Source: Sphingomonas insulae (GTDB taxonomy: Bacteria > Pseudomonadota > Alphaproteobacteria > Sphingomonadales > Sphingomonadaceae). Taken from it: a DNA stretch of 64,000 nt. Of the stretch, positions 1-8,602 are shown one piece after another. The translations under genes and the position numbers were made by a program. The stretch is taken from the NCBI RefSeq assembly GCF_010450875.1, contig NZ_CP048422.1, forward strand, positions 2,136,001 to 2,200,000, written 5' to 3'. Numbering within the stretch: position 1 is the first letter of the stretch; the number at the start of each line of letters is the position of its first letter. The notes beneath the pieces were generated by a model that had not been told where the DNA came from, ran no database searches, and saw nothing but the letters and a program-made list of their open reading frames with translations.

Positions 1-533
1 CAAAGCGAATCGATCTCCCACTTCCGCTCTGCGATGCCCGTTTTCATCACCGTCTCGTCGGCCTGCGACCATTCGAGGTCGGATTTGGCGGTCGGATCCG
101 CCATGAAGGCATTGGCGTAGGGGTCGATCAGGATGCAGCGCGATTGGCGCGCGATCAGACCGTGGAACAGGCGACGCAGTTCCGGGGCGTTCCTGGCAAG
201 ATGCAGGTAGGGCTTCACCTGTGCCGAACTGTCGCGCAGCCACAGCGCCTTGATGTCGCCGGTGATGACGAATGCGTCGGGCCGGCCGTCGATCGTGCTC
301 ATGGCGACGGTGGTGTCGAGCGTATTCGGGTAGCAATTGCCGAACATCCAGCGCAGCTTGTCATCGCCGATCCGGGCCGTGACGCGAGCCATTTCGCGCT
401 CCACCGCCGGGCTGGCGAAGCGGCGATCCTTCGGCGCCGGGCGTTGCGACGGGAATGCCGGTGCGGCGCGCGTCGGGGTCGCCGCTGCCGCAGCTGTGGC
501 GGCCGTGGCGGCGAGGAAATCGCGGCGGTTCAC
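1..533 (-). CDS. GH125 exo-alpha-1,6-mannosidase, 3' part missing (window edge)
   Basis: The reading frame starts at a GTG (533..531) and leaves the window at base 1, so only about the first 177 residues are seen. It opens with a twin-arginine export signal (MNRRDFLAATAATAAA). Blocks such as MFGNCYPNTLDTTV (about residue 65) and GDIKALWLRDSSAQVKPYL (about residue 90) are typical of glycoside hydrolase family 125. Family members remove alpha-1,6-linked mannose from N-glycan-like substrates; this specificity is inferred. The start overlaps the stop of the upstream GH3 gene as GTGA, so the two are probably translationally coupled. The catalytic acid lies beyond the window edge and cannot be checked. 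Confidence 0.85.
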   Translation of the reverse strand, partial: MNRRDFLAATAATAAAAATPTRAAPAFPSQRPAPKDRRFASPAVEREMARVTARIGDDKLRWMFGNCYPNTLDTTVAMSTIDGRPDAFVITGDIKALWLRDSSAQVKPYLHLARNAPELRRLFHGLIARQSRCILIDPYANAFMADPTAKSDLEWSQADETVMKTGIAERKWEIDSL

Positions 534-3073
534 TTCGGCAGTTCCGTATCCGTGCCGCTCACGGTGAAATCGAACCACCGGCCGGGGCCATCGCCCGGCT
601 GGCCGCCGCCGATCCACAGGCGATAGGCACCCGGCACGACGTGACGACGGCCGTCGCGATCGACGATGCTCATCGCGCGCGGATCGAGCGTGAAGCCGAC
701 GCGTGCCGTCTTGCCGCGTGCGATCGCCACCCGCTGGAAACCGACCAGCTGGCGTTGCAGGACGGGATCGGTGAACCCGCCCTCTGGCGGTGCGGGCGGG
801 ACCAGATAGGCCTGCACCACCTCTTCGCCGTCGCGCGCGCCGGCGTTGGTCACCATCGCTTCGATGCGCAGGTCGCCGCCAGCGGCGACGCTGTCAGGCG
901 CCCGCAGGCTGGCATAGGCGAACTGCGTGTAGCTGAGGCCGTGGCCGAACCCCCACAGCGGCGTGCCGGTGAAATAGCGGTAGGTCCGCTCCTTCATGCC
1001 ATAATCGACGAAGGCGGGCAGGTCGGTGGTCGCGCGGTACATCGTGACCGGCAGGCGCCCTGCCGGATTGACCGCGCCCGACATGACGTCGGCGAGCGCG
1101 GTGCCGCCGCTTTCGCCCGGATACCAATTGGCGAGGATCGCGTCGGCGGAGCCGGGATCGACCGCCACCGCGCTGCCGCTGGTGAGGACGAGGACGATCG
1201 GCTTGCCCGTCGCCTTCAGCGCGGCGAGCAGCCGTTGCTGCGGCAGGGGCAGCGCGATGTCGGTACGATCGCCGCCGACGAAGCCGGGGACCTGCACCGA
1301 CAGCGCCTCGCCCTCGAGGTCGGGCGACAGGCCGGCGACCACCACGGCGACGTCGGCATCGCGCACCGCCGCAACCGCTTGTGCCAGCAACGGCTCGGCC
1401 GGAGGGATCCAGAGCAGGCGGAAGCTTTCGTCCTCAGAACGGTGGTCGAGCGTCAGGTCGATCGGTTGCGGCGTGCCGTCGCTGTCGACCGCGACCTCGA
1501 CACGGCCCCTGGGCAGGTCGCCGTCGTGAAGCAGCCGGCCGCCGAGCGTCAGCGTGGCGCGGTCGTGGACCGTGCAATCCTTCCAGCATGGGGACTGGTC
1601 GAGGATCAGGCGGTATCGCCCCGGGCCGGGGGGCACGAAGGTGCCGGTCCAGCGGGCGCGATAGCCGGTGACGGGCAGGCCGGGAGCGGGCGCCGCGCGG
1701 TTGAGGTCGAAGTCGACGCGGCGATCCCGTCGGACCACCGGGGCGCCGTTCGCGGTATAGGTGGCGTGGAGGCCGGGCTGGCCATCGCTGCGCAGCGCGG
1801 TTTCGGGTAAGACGACAGCCGCCTCTTCGGCGAGCAGCGAGCCCTGCGCATAGGCGACGTTGGCGGGCCCGAAGCGGGCGCGCAGGCCGTCGAGCGGCGT
1901 CACCGGGTTCACTGCGGTGCCGTGGTAATTGCCTTGCAGCACGCCCAGGTCGTCGGCATCGGCACCAATCACGGCGATCCTCGTGCCCCTGGCGAGCGGC
2001 AGGCGACCGGCTTCGTTGCGCAGCAGGACGATCGACTTGCGGGCCGCTTCGAGCGCGGTGGCGCGATGCGCCGGGGTCGCGACCTGATCGGAGCCGATCC
2101 GCGCCCAGGGGCTGGTGGCACCGAATGCGATCCCGAGCGCCTGTCTGCCGCGCAGCGCGCGGGCAAGGGCGGTGTCGACTTCCGACTGGCTGACCAGTCC
2201 CTTCGCCAGTGCCTGTGGCAAGGCGGCATAGGCGGTGCCGCAATTGAGGTCGGTGCCGCCCCGGACCGCGGCGGCGGCGGCGCCGGCGGCATCGAGCCGG
2301 TAATGGTGAAAGGCGTGGATGTTCGACACGGCGTCGCAGTCGGACACGGTGAAGCCGGTGAAGCCCCAGTCGCGGCGGATGCGATCGTTCATCAGCCAGG
2401 ACGCGGCGCAGGCCGGCGTGCCGTGCAGGCTGTTGTACGCGCACATCAGCGATTGCGCCTTGCCCTCGACGACTGCGCGACGAAAGGCGGGCAGATAGGT
2501 CGCCTCCAGATCGCGCGGCGAGGGGTCGACGTCGAACCCGTCGCGTCCCGCCTCCGGCCCGCTGTGCACCGCGAGGTGCTTGGGCGTGGCGATGACGCGC
2601 GGATGGCGCGGGTCGGGACCTTGCAGCCCGCGGACGAAGCCGACGCCGAGCTTGCCCGTCAGATACGGGTCCTCGCCATAGGTTTCCTGTCCCCGGCCCC
2701 AGCGCGGATCGCGGAAGATATTGATATTGGGGGACCAGATGGTGAGGCCCTGATAGATGCGGCGGTCGGTGGCCACCGGCTGTGCGTTGAACCGGGCGCG
2801 TGCTTCGGTCGACACGATGGTGCCGACACGCTCCATCATGTCGACATCCCAGGTCGCGGCAAGGCCGATCGCCTGCGGGAATACGGTCGCTCGGCCGTTG
2901 CGGGCGAGGCCGTGCAGCCCTTCGTTCCACCAGTCATAGGCGGGCAGGTTCGCCTGCGCGTCCGCCGGGGCGGTGCTTTGCAATTGCGCCGCCTTTTGCT
3001 CGGGGCTCATCGCGGCAATGGCGGCGGTCACCGGATCGGCGGCCTGCGCGAGCAACAGGAGGGCGGGGATCAT
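530..3073 (-). CDS. GH3 beta-glycosidase with PA14 insert (xylosidase/glucosidase-like)
   Basis: This 847-residue secreted enzyme has a short hydrophobic N-terminus (MIPALLLLAQAA). The GH3 barrel carries YDWWNEGLHGLARNG near residue 46 and the nucleophile motif FTVSDCDAV with Asp245. A second alpha/beta domain follows, interrupted by a PA14-type lectin module at about 425-560 (FVPPGPGRYRLILDQSP), then a C-terminal fibronectin-III-like domain (about 740-815). The YDWWNE..HG motif is common in GH3 xylosidases and arabinosidases. Lying between beta-mannosidase and GH125 genes, it could remove the beta-1,2-xylose of plant N-glycans, but glucosidase activity is equally possible. It is not the small cytosolic NagZ, which lacks these added domains. 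It is co-directional with GH125 and overlaps its start. Confidence 0.88.
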   Translation of the reverse strand: MIPALLLLAQAADPVTAAIAAMSPEQKAAQLQSTAPADAQANLPAYDWWNEGLHGLARNGRATVFPQAIGLAATWDVDMMERVGTIVSTEARARFNAQPVATDRRIYQGLTIWSPNINIFRDPRWGRGQETYGEDPYLTGKLGVGFVRGLQGPDPRHPRVIATPKHLAVHSGPEAGRDGFDVDPSPRDLEATYLPAFRRAVVEGKAQSLMCAYNSLHGTPACAASWLMNDRIRRDWGFTGFTVSDCDAVSNIHAFHHYRLDAAGAAAAAVRGGTDLNCGTAYAALPQALAKGLVSQSEVDTALARALRGRQALGIAFGATSPWARIGSDQVATPAHRATALEAARKSIVLLRNEAGRLPLARGTRIAVIGADADDLGVLQGNYHGTAVNPVTPLDGLRARFGPANVAYAQGSLLAEEAAVVLPETALRSDGQPGLHATYTANGAPVVRRDRRVDFDLNRAAPAPGLPVTGYRARWTGTFVPPGPGRYRLILDQSPCWKDCTVHDRATLTLGGRLLHDGDLPRGRVEVAVDSDGTPQPIDLTLDHRSEDESFRLLWIPPAEPLLAQAVAAVRDADVAVVVAGLSPDLEGEALSVQVPGFVGGDRTDIALPLPQQRLLAALKATGKPIVLVLTSGSAVAVDPGSADAILANWYPGESGGTALADVMSGAVNPAGRLPVTMYRATTDLPAFVDYGMKERTYRYFTGTPLWGFGHGLSYTQFAYASLRAPDSVAAGGDLRIEAMVTNAGARDGEEVVQAYLVPPAPPEGGFTDPVLQRQLVGFQRVAIARGKTARVGFTLDPRAMSIVDRDGRRHVVPGAYRLWIGGGQPGDGPGRWFDFTVSGTDTELPK

Positions 3074-3098
3074 GCTGTCGGTCCCGTTTTGGGGGTGC

Positions 3099-3163
3099 GC
3101 GCGAAGACGCGACGGCGCGCGAGGGGAAAGTGTCGGTCACGCGAAGCCGCGGAGACGCGGAGG
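3099..3163. repeat. Intergenic repeat module, copy A
   Basis: A GC-rich module containing GCGAAGACGCGACGGCGCGC and then TCACGCGAAGCCGCGGAGACG. The reverse complement of 3279-3333 repeats the same blocks with small differences, so the two copies face each other in the 379-bp gap between the beta-mannosidase and GH3 genes. Such dispersed repeats are common in sphingomonad genomes. No coding function is apparent. Confidence 0.55.
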
Positions 3164-3278
3164 GAAGGCGCGGATGCGGGCGAGCATGGCGGCTGCTTAC
3201 GAGGATCGTCCAAGCCAACGCAGGCTCGACTACCATCGTGACGACACACGTCAGGCGTTCCGGGCGCAGCCCCTCCGC

Positions 3279-3333
3279 GCTTCCACGTCTCCGCGTGAAT
3301 CCCCTTTCTGCGCGCCATCGCGCCTTCGCGTGA
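3279..3333. repeat. Intergenic repeat module, copy B (inverted)
   Basis: Read on the minus strand this gives TCACGCGAAGGCGCGATGGC, a short AGAAAGGGGA spacer, and TTCACGCGGAGACGTGGAAG. The blocks match copy A at 3099-3163 in inverted orientation. The 3164-3278 stretch between the copies shows no gene. Confidence 0.55.
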
Positions 3334-3346
3334 CCATCGCCCCTCG

Positions 3347-3437
3347 CTTCCCCGGCGGGGGCCGTGGCCTAGTCGGGAAACCGCCACTGGCGAACACCCA
3401 CGGCCGCCCATCTTGGCCCCGGCCTTCGCCGGGGAAG
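3347..3437. repeat. 91-bp element with 11-bp perfect terminal inverted repeats
   Basis: CTTCCCCGGCG at 3347-3357 is repeated exactly in inverted form (CGCCGGGGAAG) at 3427-3437. The right end also contains a 7-bp stem hairpin, CCCCGGC-CTTC-GCCGGGG, at 3417-3434. The element has no coding capacity and sits just downstream of the beta-mannosidase stop, where it may also act as a transcript-end structure. It resembles REP or MITE-like repeats; no target duplication is obvious. Confidence 0.55.
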
Positions 3438-3452
3438 TGAAGGGGACGGCGA

Positions 3453-6035
3453 TCATCGCGCGAGCGTGCGCAGCACGGGGGTTTGCTTTCCGGACAAGGT
3501 CACCGTGACGCTCTCGCCGGGCAGCAGGTCGAAGCCGCTGTCGCTCGCCTGACCCGTCGTATCGCCCATGTCGACCATCACCGCACGGGCGAGGTTCTTT
3601 GCCGTGATCGTCGCGGTGTCGCCGGTACGGCGGAGGGTGAGGCCGGGGTCGGGATAGGCCATGTCCTTCGGCGGGAGGCGTTCGATCAGGGTGCGGCTGA
3701 CGACGCGCCGGTCGGTGCGGAATGCTTCAGGCACATCCGTCCTCACCATCAGTTCGGCGACGGCGTAACTCTTCGCCGGGTCGGCCGCGCCGAACAGGTC
3801 GGCATCGCTCAGCGTCGCGACGGTGGCCGCACTGAGCGGGGCCAGCGTCAAGTCCGCCTGTCGGGTATCGAGCGTCGCGCCGGTCATGTCGCGGACGACG
3901 ATCCGCCACGTGGCCTCGACCGGCGTGGTCGCATCGGACACCAGCGCGATGCGGGTGCTGCCATTGCGGCGTTCGGCGACGATCGCCTGCGGCGCGAATG
4001 CCCGCTTCGCCTCATATTGCAGCAATTTCCATTGGCCGAGATGATCGATGCTGGCCCAGCTGATCGACGGCCATACGTCGTTCAATTGCCAGAACAGCGA
4101 TCCCATCGTCACCGGCCGGCAGGCGCGATGATGGCGCGCGGCAAGGCCGATCGCCTGCGCCTGGTTGACCTGCGTCAGATAGACGAAGTCGGCGAAATCC
4201 TTCGCCGGCCGCAGCCGCTGGTCGAGATAGAGGCGCAGCCGGGCGTTGCCCTCGCCGGCCAGGAACTTCTGATGCGCCTTCATCACCGCGCTGTCGGGAT
4301 CGAGCGCGCCCTTGCCGGCAAAGCCGCGAATGGTCGCCATCGTCGGCATCGACTGGAAACCATATTCGCTCATGAAGCGCGGGCAGGAATCGAGATACGT
4401 CTCGACGGGCTTGCTGCCGGACCAGACGTCCCAGAAATGGCGGTCGCCGTTGGCGTCGGTATCGACCGGGCCTTCATAGTCGCTCGACGGCGATCCCGGC
4501 ATATAGGGTGTGCCGGGGCTGTTCGCGGTGACGGCGCCGCGCAGGACGCGATCGAACAGCACCGCCATCCCGGTGCCGATGCGTTCCTGCTGGTCGGGGC
4601 CGATCGCCGTCTTGTACGCCTTGCGGTCGCCCCAGTTTTCCCAGCCGGACAGCACTTCGTTGTTGCCCGCCCAGATCACGATCGAGGGATGATCGCCGAG
4701 CCGTGCGACCTGTTCGTCGGCTTCCGCCGCGACATTGGCGCGGAACGCGGCGTCGGGGGGCGTCACCGACCCGCCGAACATGAAGTCCTGCCATACCATC
4801 AGCCCCATCCGGTCGGCGGCGGCGTAGAAGGCGTCGTCGAGGTAATAGCCGCCGCCCCAGATGCGGACCATGTTCATGTTGGCGTCGCGCGCCGCCTTCA
4901 ACAGGCTTTCCGGTTCGGCGGGATCGACGCGCGCGGGGAAGCTGTCGAACGGGATGACGTTGGCGCCCTTGGCGAAGATCGGCGTGCCATTGACGACGAA
5001 GCCGAAGGCGCCATCCTTACGATCGATCGTCACCGTGCGCAGACCGATGGTCCGCGTCTGCGTGTCGCCGTCCAGCGTCGTGGCGACGGTGTAGAGCGGC
5101 TGCGCGCCATAGCCGACGGGCTGCCAGCGTTGCGGCCGCGCGATCGTTAACGGGATCGTCACCGGATTGCTGCCGGGGACGAGCGTGATGCTGCGCCGGA
5201 CCGTATCACGGGTTCCGTCCGGCGCGGTGACGGTGGTGGTGAGCGTCACCGCCTTCGTCGTGTCGGCGACGATCGTGGCATGGGCGGTCAGCCGCGCCTC
5301 CGCATCCGACAGCGCATCCTGCGCGACCCGGACGTGGTCGAGCCGGACGTCGTCCCATGCCTCCAACCGGGCGGGCCGCCACAGGCCGGTGGTGACGATG
5401 CGGGGACCCCAATCCCAGCCGTACTGGTATTTCGGCTTGCGGATATACGGGCTGGTCTGCACGCCCTTCGGCTCGTCGCCGAACGCGCTGTCATATTCGC
5501 CGGGAAGCGGATGCGCCTCCTTCATCACCATCGGCTGCAACGTCCTGATCGGCGAGGCGATGCTGACCAGCACCTCGTTCGCGCCGACGTGCAGCAGCGG
5601 CTTGGCGTCTGCACGCCAGCGGCGGTGGGCATTGTCCGCCTTCAGCAACGGCCGGCCGTTGACGGCCACGGCCGCAAATGTGTCGAGGCCGTCGAACACC
5701 AGATCGAGGTGGCCGTGCGCGAGCATCGCGGGCGTCACGGTCAGCCGGGTGCGGAACTGCCATGCCGACAGGCCCGCCCATTGGATTGCGCCCTCGTTGG
5801 TGCCGATGAACGGATCGGGGACGCGCTTTGCGCGGATCAGGTCCTGCTGGACGCTGCCGGGCACCTGCGCCGCGAACCATTTCGCCTCGCGCGGGTGCGC
5901 CCCGATCGCCGCGCTATCGGCCGGATCGAGCCGGACCTGCCAGTCGCGATCGAGCGGGATCGTGTCGCGCGCGGCGAGCGGCGAGGTGGTGAGCAACAGC
6001 GCGAGGGCGAGGGCGAGGGCGGGGGCGCGCTTCAT
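3453..6035 (-). CDS. GH2 beta-mannosidase
   Basis: This 860-residue secreted enzyme begins with a clear Sec signal peptide (MKRAPALALALALLLTTSPLAA). The GH2 architecture is complete: a sugar-binding jelly roll (about 25-220, with PKYQYGWDWGPRIVTTG), an immunoglobulin-like domain and a TIM barrel. WAGNNE places the acid/base at Glu460 and SEYGFQS the nucleophile at Glu557. The WDWGPR motif is typical of beta-mannosidases. It would hydrolyse terminal beta-mannose, for example the Man-beta-1,4-GlcNAc bond of the N-glycan core. Its ATG overlaps the stop of the hexosaminidase gene as ATGA, so the two are coupled. The next gene downstream (GH3) lies 379 bp away beyond a repeat cluster. Confidence 0.9.
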   Translation of the reverse strand: MKRAPALALALALLLTTSPLAARDTIPLDRDWQVRLDPADSAAIGAHPREAKWFAAQVPGSVQQDLIRAKRVPDPFIGTNEGAIQWAGLSAWQFRTRLTVTPAMLAHGHLDLVFDGLDTFAAVAVNGRPLLKADNAHRRWRADAKPLLHVGANEVLVSIASPIRTLQPMVMKEAHPLPGEYDSAFGDEPKGVQTSPYIRKPKYQYGWDWGPRIVTTGLWRPARLEAWDDVRLDHVRVAQDALSDAEARLTAHATIVADTTKAVTLTTTVTAPDGTRDTVRRSITLVPGSNPVTIPLTIARPQRWQPVGYGAQPLYTVATTLDGDTQTRTIGLRTVTIDRKDGAFGFVVNGTPIFAKGANVIPFDSFPARVDPAEPESLLKAARDANMNMVRIWGGGYYLDDAFYAAADRMGLMVWQDFMFGGSVTPPDAAFRANVAAEADEQVARLGDHPSIVIWAGNNEVLSGWENWGDRKAYKTAIGPDQQERIGTGMAVLFDRVLRGAVTANSPGTPYMPGSPSSDYEGPVDTDANGDRHFWDVWSGSKPVETYLDSCPRFMSEYGFQSMPTMATIRGFAGKGALDPDSAVMKAHQKFLAGEGNARLRLYLDQRLRPAKDFADFVYLTQVNQAQAIGLAARHHRACRPVTMGSLFWQLNDVWPSISWASIDHLGQWKLLQYEAKRAFAPQAIVAERRNGSTRIALVSDATTPVEATWRIVVRDMTGATLDTRQADLTLAPLSAATVATLSDADLFGAADPAKSYAVAELMVRTDVPEAFRTDRRVVSRTLIERLPPKDMAYPDPGLTLRRTGDTATITAKNLARAVMVDMGDTTGQASDSGFDLLPGESVTVTLSGKQTPVLRTLAR

Positions 6036-8368
6036 CGAGCGGCCTCCGTCAGCTGGACGCGGCCGACGGTGTAGAACGGGTCCTTGATCGGCGAGGTGAA
6101 CTGGAAGCAGACGTCCTGGTCGCCGGCCATCGCGGGCAATGTGCCCTTGAAGCTGAACTGCTGTGGCGCGGTGCGGGGATCGGGGAGGGGGAAGGCGCCC
6201 GCGGCGACCGGCCGTGCCGTCTTGTCGCCCGCCGCCCGCGCCTTGGCCGCGGCGATGCAGCCGACCTGGACGAGCAATTCGCCGTGGTCGGAGACGTTGT
6301 AGTGTTCCTTCACCATCGCGGCTTCGTGCGCGAGGCCGTAATGGCGGGCGAGACGGACGACATCGACCGTATAACCGCGCGCGATGTCGAGCGGGGCGGC
6401 GGGGTAGAGCGTGCAGGTGTCGAACAGGTTGATGTTGAACACCGGCGCATTGTCGCGCGATTCCGACGTGAGCGGCACGCGCAGGCCAAGGTCGCCGGCA
6501 GGACAGGCGGCCATGTCGGAACTAGTGCGCGCCAACAGCGCGGACCGCGACGTATCGAAGCTGCGTATCCCGGCGGTCGCATGGCCGTTCGCATCGAAGG
6601 CCGCCGCGCGGACGATCGCGCCGGACTTCAGCGACAGCGGCTTGCCATAAGCGGCCGACCGGGCGGTCGGGGTGCTGCCGTCGGTGGTGTAGCGGATGGT
6701 GCCATAGGGGACCTGCGTGGCGAGCGTCAGCGGCACCCGATTGCGGCGCAGCGCATCGCCGCGGGTCCCGTCGACCTGGATATCCACCGCGAACGCACTG
6801 TCGGCGACGTGCATGCCGCCGCGGCTCCAGCGATCGCCCTGCCGCTGCACGCGGGGCAGGAACCCGGCGAAGTCGCGCTTGTCCTTCGGCGACCAGGTGA
6901 TTTCCGCCACCGCCCCGGCCCGCGGGAAGATGAGGTGCTGGAGCTGATAGGGCGTGACGATATATTCGCTCCACAGATTGCCCTGCGCGCCGAGCACGTG
7001 CTTCGCCTTGTCCGCCGGGATGCCCGCGGGCATCGGATCGTAGGTGTAGACCTGCTCCAGCGTCATCGGCGCGAAGCGGCCGGGCGGTTCGTCGGCAAGG
7101 CGGCTCTGCGAATAATTGAGGTACAGCGGCGTGCCGGGCGACAGCACGACGTCATGCCCCTGGTTCGCCGCATCCACCGCGCCCTGTTCGCCGCGCCACG
7201 ACATGATCGAGGCGGAAGGCGGCAGGCCCCCCTCGAGGATCTCGTCCCAGCCGATCAGGCGGCGGCCTTTGGATTGCAGGTAGGTGCCGAACTGGTCGAT
7301 CATCCAGCTTTGCAGGGCATTTTCGTCCTTGATGCCGAGCGCCTTCATCTGCGCCTGCACCTCGGGGCTGCGCTGCCACTGGTCCTTCACCGCCTCGTCG
7401 CCGCCGAGGTGCACATAGGTGCCGGGGAAGATGGTCATCAATTCATCGAGCACGTCCTTGACGAATGCGATGCCCTTCGGCCCCGGATTGAACAGATAGG
7501 GCATGATCCCCCAATTGTTGCTGACCGCCGGCGCATCGCCGAGAATGCCGAGTTCGGGATAGGCGGCGACCAGCGCCTGCGCATGGCCGGGCAGGTCGAT
7601 CTCCGGGACGATGGTGATGCCGCGGGTGGCGGCATAGACAACCAGTTCCTTCAATTCGGCCTGGGTATAGAAGCCGCCGACCTTTTCGGTCGGTTGCGCG
7701 CCGCCGGTCCACGGCGGCAACCGCCACCCGCCGACCGCGGTCAGCTTCGGATACTTCCTGATCTCGACCCGCCAGCCCTGGTCGTCGGTGAGATGCAGGT
7801 GGAGCGTATTGAGCTTCACCGCCGCCATCTGGTCGACGATGGCGCGCAGGGCCGGCATGGGGAGGAAATGGCGCGCCGGATCGATCATCAGGCCGCGCCA
7901 TGCGAAACGCGGGGCATCGGTGATGGTGAGCGCCGGTACCGCAACGGGCTTGCCAAAGGCGGTGTCGGGGCTGAGCAATTGTGCGAGCGTCATCGCGCCG
8001 TGGACCAGGCCGCGATCGCCCGAGGCGGCGACGACGATGCCCTGCGGCGTGACGGCAAGGCGATAGGCTTCGTCGCCGGGGACGGCGGGGTCGCGGACGA
8101 AGCGGATCGGACCTGCGGCGCCGGGCACCAGCGTCAGGCCGCGTTCGGCCGCGACGTGGGCGGTCAGCAATGCCGCCGCAGCGGTCGCGCCGGCATCGCT
8201 GGCGACGATCGCCGCGCCATTGCCGATGGTGATGCTGCCGGCCGCGCGCACGACCGACTGCGGCATCGGCAGCAGCGGCAACGCCGTTTGGGCATGGGCC
8301 ATGGCCGGCACGAGCAAGGCGAGCGCCGCTCCCCCGACGATGGTCGCGATACCGGCGTTCTGCGTCAT
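6032..8368 (-). CDS. GH20 beta-N-acetylhexosaminidase
   Basis: The product is 778 residues from ATG 8368, preceded by AAGGGG; an upstream in-frame ATG at 8518 would place the signal peptide internally and is rejected. A signal peptide ends near AMAHAQ (residues 22-27). A GH20b-type N-terminal domain precedes the barrel, which shows GLMIDPARHFLP, HLHLTDDQGWR and YVHLGGDEA with the catalytic pair Asp324-Glu325. A C-terminal beta-sandwich follows. The enzyme releases terminal GlcNAc or GalNAc, here from chitooligosaccharides or N-glycan antennae and core. The freed GlcNAc fits the NagE/NagA/NagB-II pathway encoded on the other arm. It leads the minus-strand glycosidase operon and has GGTAT repeats just upstream. 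Confidence 0.92.
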   Translation of the reverse strand: MTQNAGIATIVGGAALALLVPAMAHAQTALPLLPMPQSVVRAAGSITIGNGAAIVASDAGATAAAALLTAHVAAERGLTLVPGAAGPIRFVRDPAVPGDEAYRLAVTPQGIVVAASGDRGLVHGAMTLAQLLSPDTAFGKPVAVPALTITDAPRFAWRGLMIDPARHFLPMPALRAIVDQMAAVKLNTLHLHLTDDQGWRVEIRKYPKLTAVGGWRLPPWTGGAQPTEKVGGFYTQAELKELVVYAATRGITIVPEIDLPGHAQALVAAYPELGILGDAPAVSNNWGIMPYLFNPGPKGIAFVKDVLDELMTIFPGTYVHLGGDEAVKDQWQRSPEVQAQMKALGIKDENALQSWMIDQFGTYLQSKGRRLIGWDEILEGGLPPSASIMSWRGEQGAVDAANQGHDVVLSPGTPLYLNYSQSRLADEPPGRFAPMTLEQVYTYDPMPAGIPADKAKHVLGAQGNLWSEYIVTPYQLQHLIFPRAGAVAEITWSPKDKRDFAGFLPRVQRQGDRWSRGGMHVADSAFAVDIQVDGTRGDALRRNRVPLTLATQVPYGTIRYTTDGSTPTARSAAYGKPLSLKSGAIVRAAAFDANGHATAGIRSFDTSRSALLARTSSDMAACPAGDLGLRVPLTSESRDNAPVFNINLFDTCTLYPAAPLDIARGYTVDVVRLARHYGLAHEAAMVKEHYNVSDHGELLVQVGCIAAAKARAAGDKTARPVAAGAFPLPDPRTAPQQFSFKGTLPAMAGDQDVCFQFTSPIKDPFYTVGRVQLTEAAR

Positions 8369-8390
8369 GACAGCCCCTTGGTTCTGTTTT

Positions 8391-8404
8391 GGTATTGAAG
8401 GTAT
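8391..8404. promoter_or_regulatory. Candidate NagQ operator upstream of GH20 gene
   Basis: Two direct GGTAT repeats (8391-8395 and 8400-8404, 9 bp apart) lie 23-36 bp before the hexosaminidase ATG. Similar repeats precede the TonB receptor and the PTS fusion. GntR/HutC repressors of amino-sugar regulons bind sites containing TGGTAT-like half-sites, so this is a plausible operator. Binding is inferred, and the spacing differs from the other two sites. Confidence 0.4.
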
Positions 8405-8443
8405 CTTGCCGGAGCGATCCGGCGGCGTCCATGCCCGACGATT

Positions 8444-8479
8444 AAAAAAACCCCGGCGCCGTGGGGACGGCGGCCGGGG
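8444..8479 (-). terminator. Intrinsic terminator after the TonB receptor gene
   Basis: On the minus strand, CCCCGGCCGCCGT and the facing ACGGCGCCGGGG (8451-8479) form a strong GC stem followed by seven Ts (8450-8444). It ends the receptor transcript and makes the hexosaminidase operon depend on its own promoter. Confidence 0.85.
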
Positions 8480-8602
8480 TCGAGGGCCGGGACGCGCCGC
8501 AGGGGAGGACGCGTCCATCGGGGAGACGGGCGTGCGGGCAAAACCGCACGTAACACGGAGGACCGGCGCCGTCCGGGTAGGTCCCGGCCGGCGCCGATCA
8601 TC

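Noticed and set aside
530..3073. GH3 enzyme as the peptidoglycan-recycling NagZ, given the nag genes
   Set aside because: It is 847 residues with PA14 and FnIII-like domains and a signal peptide; NagZ is a short cytosolic single-domain or two-domain enzyme.
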